From NCBI GenBank assembly GCA_026991065.1, contig JALXCG010000428.1:1-5994 (forward strand): DNA of 5,994 bases, read 5' to 3'. The position numbers were made by a program, and so were the translations under genes. Numbering within the stretch: the first letter of the stretch is position 1; the number at the start of each line of letters is the position of its first letter. This document shows positions 5,735-5,994 of the stretch, in pieces. The DNA is from JALXCG01 sp026991065 [NCBI: Gemmatimonadota bacterium] (GTDB lineage Bacteria > GCA-2686955). Below the pieces are notes generated by a model. It saw only the letters and a list, made by a program, of their open reading frames with translations. It was not told the origin of the DNA and ran no database searches.

Positions 5735-5994
5735 TCACCTGCACTGTCTCGGATGCGTCGCCGCAGGTGAAGCGCAGAGTTCCGCATAGAGCGCGGCCAG
5801 CGCGCGCGCCTGGTGGGCGGCGCTGTAGCGACTGCGCAGTGCCTCGCGCGCGCCGGCCACCAGACGCGCGCGCAATTCGGCGGAGCGCAGCAGGCGGCGG
5901 ATCGCATCGGCCAGGGCGACCGGATCGCGCGGCGTCACCAGCACTCCGCTGACCTCCTCCTCGATTACCTCGATCAGGCCGCCGGTGCGGGCGG
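5735..5994 (-). CDS. GT4-family glycosyltransferase, C-terminal part (partial)
   Basis: The last 85 residues of a protein entering from the right edge. They match the end of the donor-binding Rossmann domain of GT4 (RfaB/WcaL-type) retaining glycosyltransferases. TGGLIEVIEEEVSGVLV is the nucleotide-sugar loop, then TPRDPVALADAIRRLL, then helical AELRARLVAGARE, then a Tyr-Ser stretch and LAALYAEL, where such proteins usually finish. The catalytic E-x7-E motif would lie beyond the window. The enzyme would add one sugar to the lipid-linked repeat unit at the cytoplasmic face of the membrane. The last dozen residues (CASPAATHPRQCR) have no family character and may come from sequence joined on near 5775. 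The TGA stop is at 5735-5737. It is co-oriented with wzz but separated by ~400 bp and a promoter. Confidence 0.85.
   Translation of the reverse strand, partial: ARTGGLIEVIEEEVSGVLVTPRDPVALADAIRRLLRSAELRARLVAGAREALRSRYSAAHQARALAALYAELCASPAATHPRQCR

Noticed and set aside
5364-5789. Plus-strand open frame (141 codons) across the wzz leader and the gap
   Set aside because: It has no domain and a composition typical of shifted GC-rich frames. The adjacent frame carries the ATPase-like motifs.

Overview
The window is high-GC bacterial DNA with nearly all coding on the minus strand. It looks like part of a Wzx/Wzy-type locus for export and polymerisation of a surface polysaccharide (exopolysaccharide, capsule or O-antigen). 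The taxon cannot be fixed from the sequence. The high GC, the near absence of Shine-Dalgarno motifs, the Ig-like/TIG surface protein and the AAA-type ATPase relic would fit a soil or sediment phylum such as Acidobacteriota or a delta-proteobacterial lineage, but that is only a guess.

Layout, in the direction of transcription (right to left): (i) 5994-5735, the last 85 codons of a GT4-type glycosyltransferase that enters from the right edge. (ii) 5734-5329, a gene-poor gap of about 400 bp. It holds a short plus-strand relic of an ATPase gene and a good sigma70-like promoter (TTGACA, 17 bp, TAGTCT) facing the next genes. (iii) 5328-4126, a Wzz-like chain-length regulator without a kinase domain. 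(iv) 4120-2894, a Wzy/WaaL-family polymerase or ligase, five bases behind wzz. (v) 2767-1184, a MurJ/MviN-family flippase. (vi) 1087-1, a reading frame open to the left edge whose first ~165 residues are the N-terminal half of a GT4 glycosyltransferase and whose remainder is an Ig-like domain followed by a TIG domain.

Inferred working: glycosyltransferases build a lipid-linked repeat unit at the inner face of the membrane. The MurJ-like protein flips it, the Wzy/WaaL-like protein polymerises or transfers it in the periplasm, and the Wzz-like protein sets chain length. The genes are tightly spaced on one strand and probably form one transcript from the promoter near 5430.

The most notable points are the in-frame glycosyltransferase/Ig-TIG chimera at the left, the substitution of a cavity arginine by glutamate in the MurJ-like flippase, and the mosaic gap at 5450-5775 made of gene fragments. 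I saw no tRNA, rRNA, CRISPR array, insertion sequence or clear terminator. I found no convincing undescribed defence or mobile system; the chimera is the best candidate for something new, and an assembly join must be excluded first.
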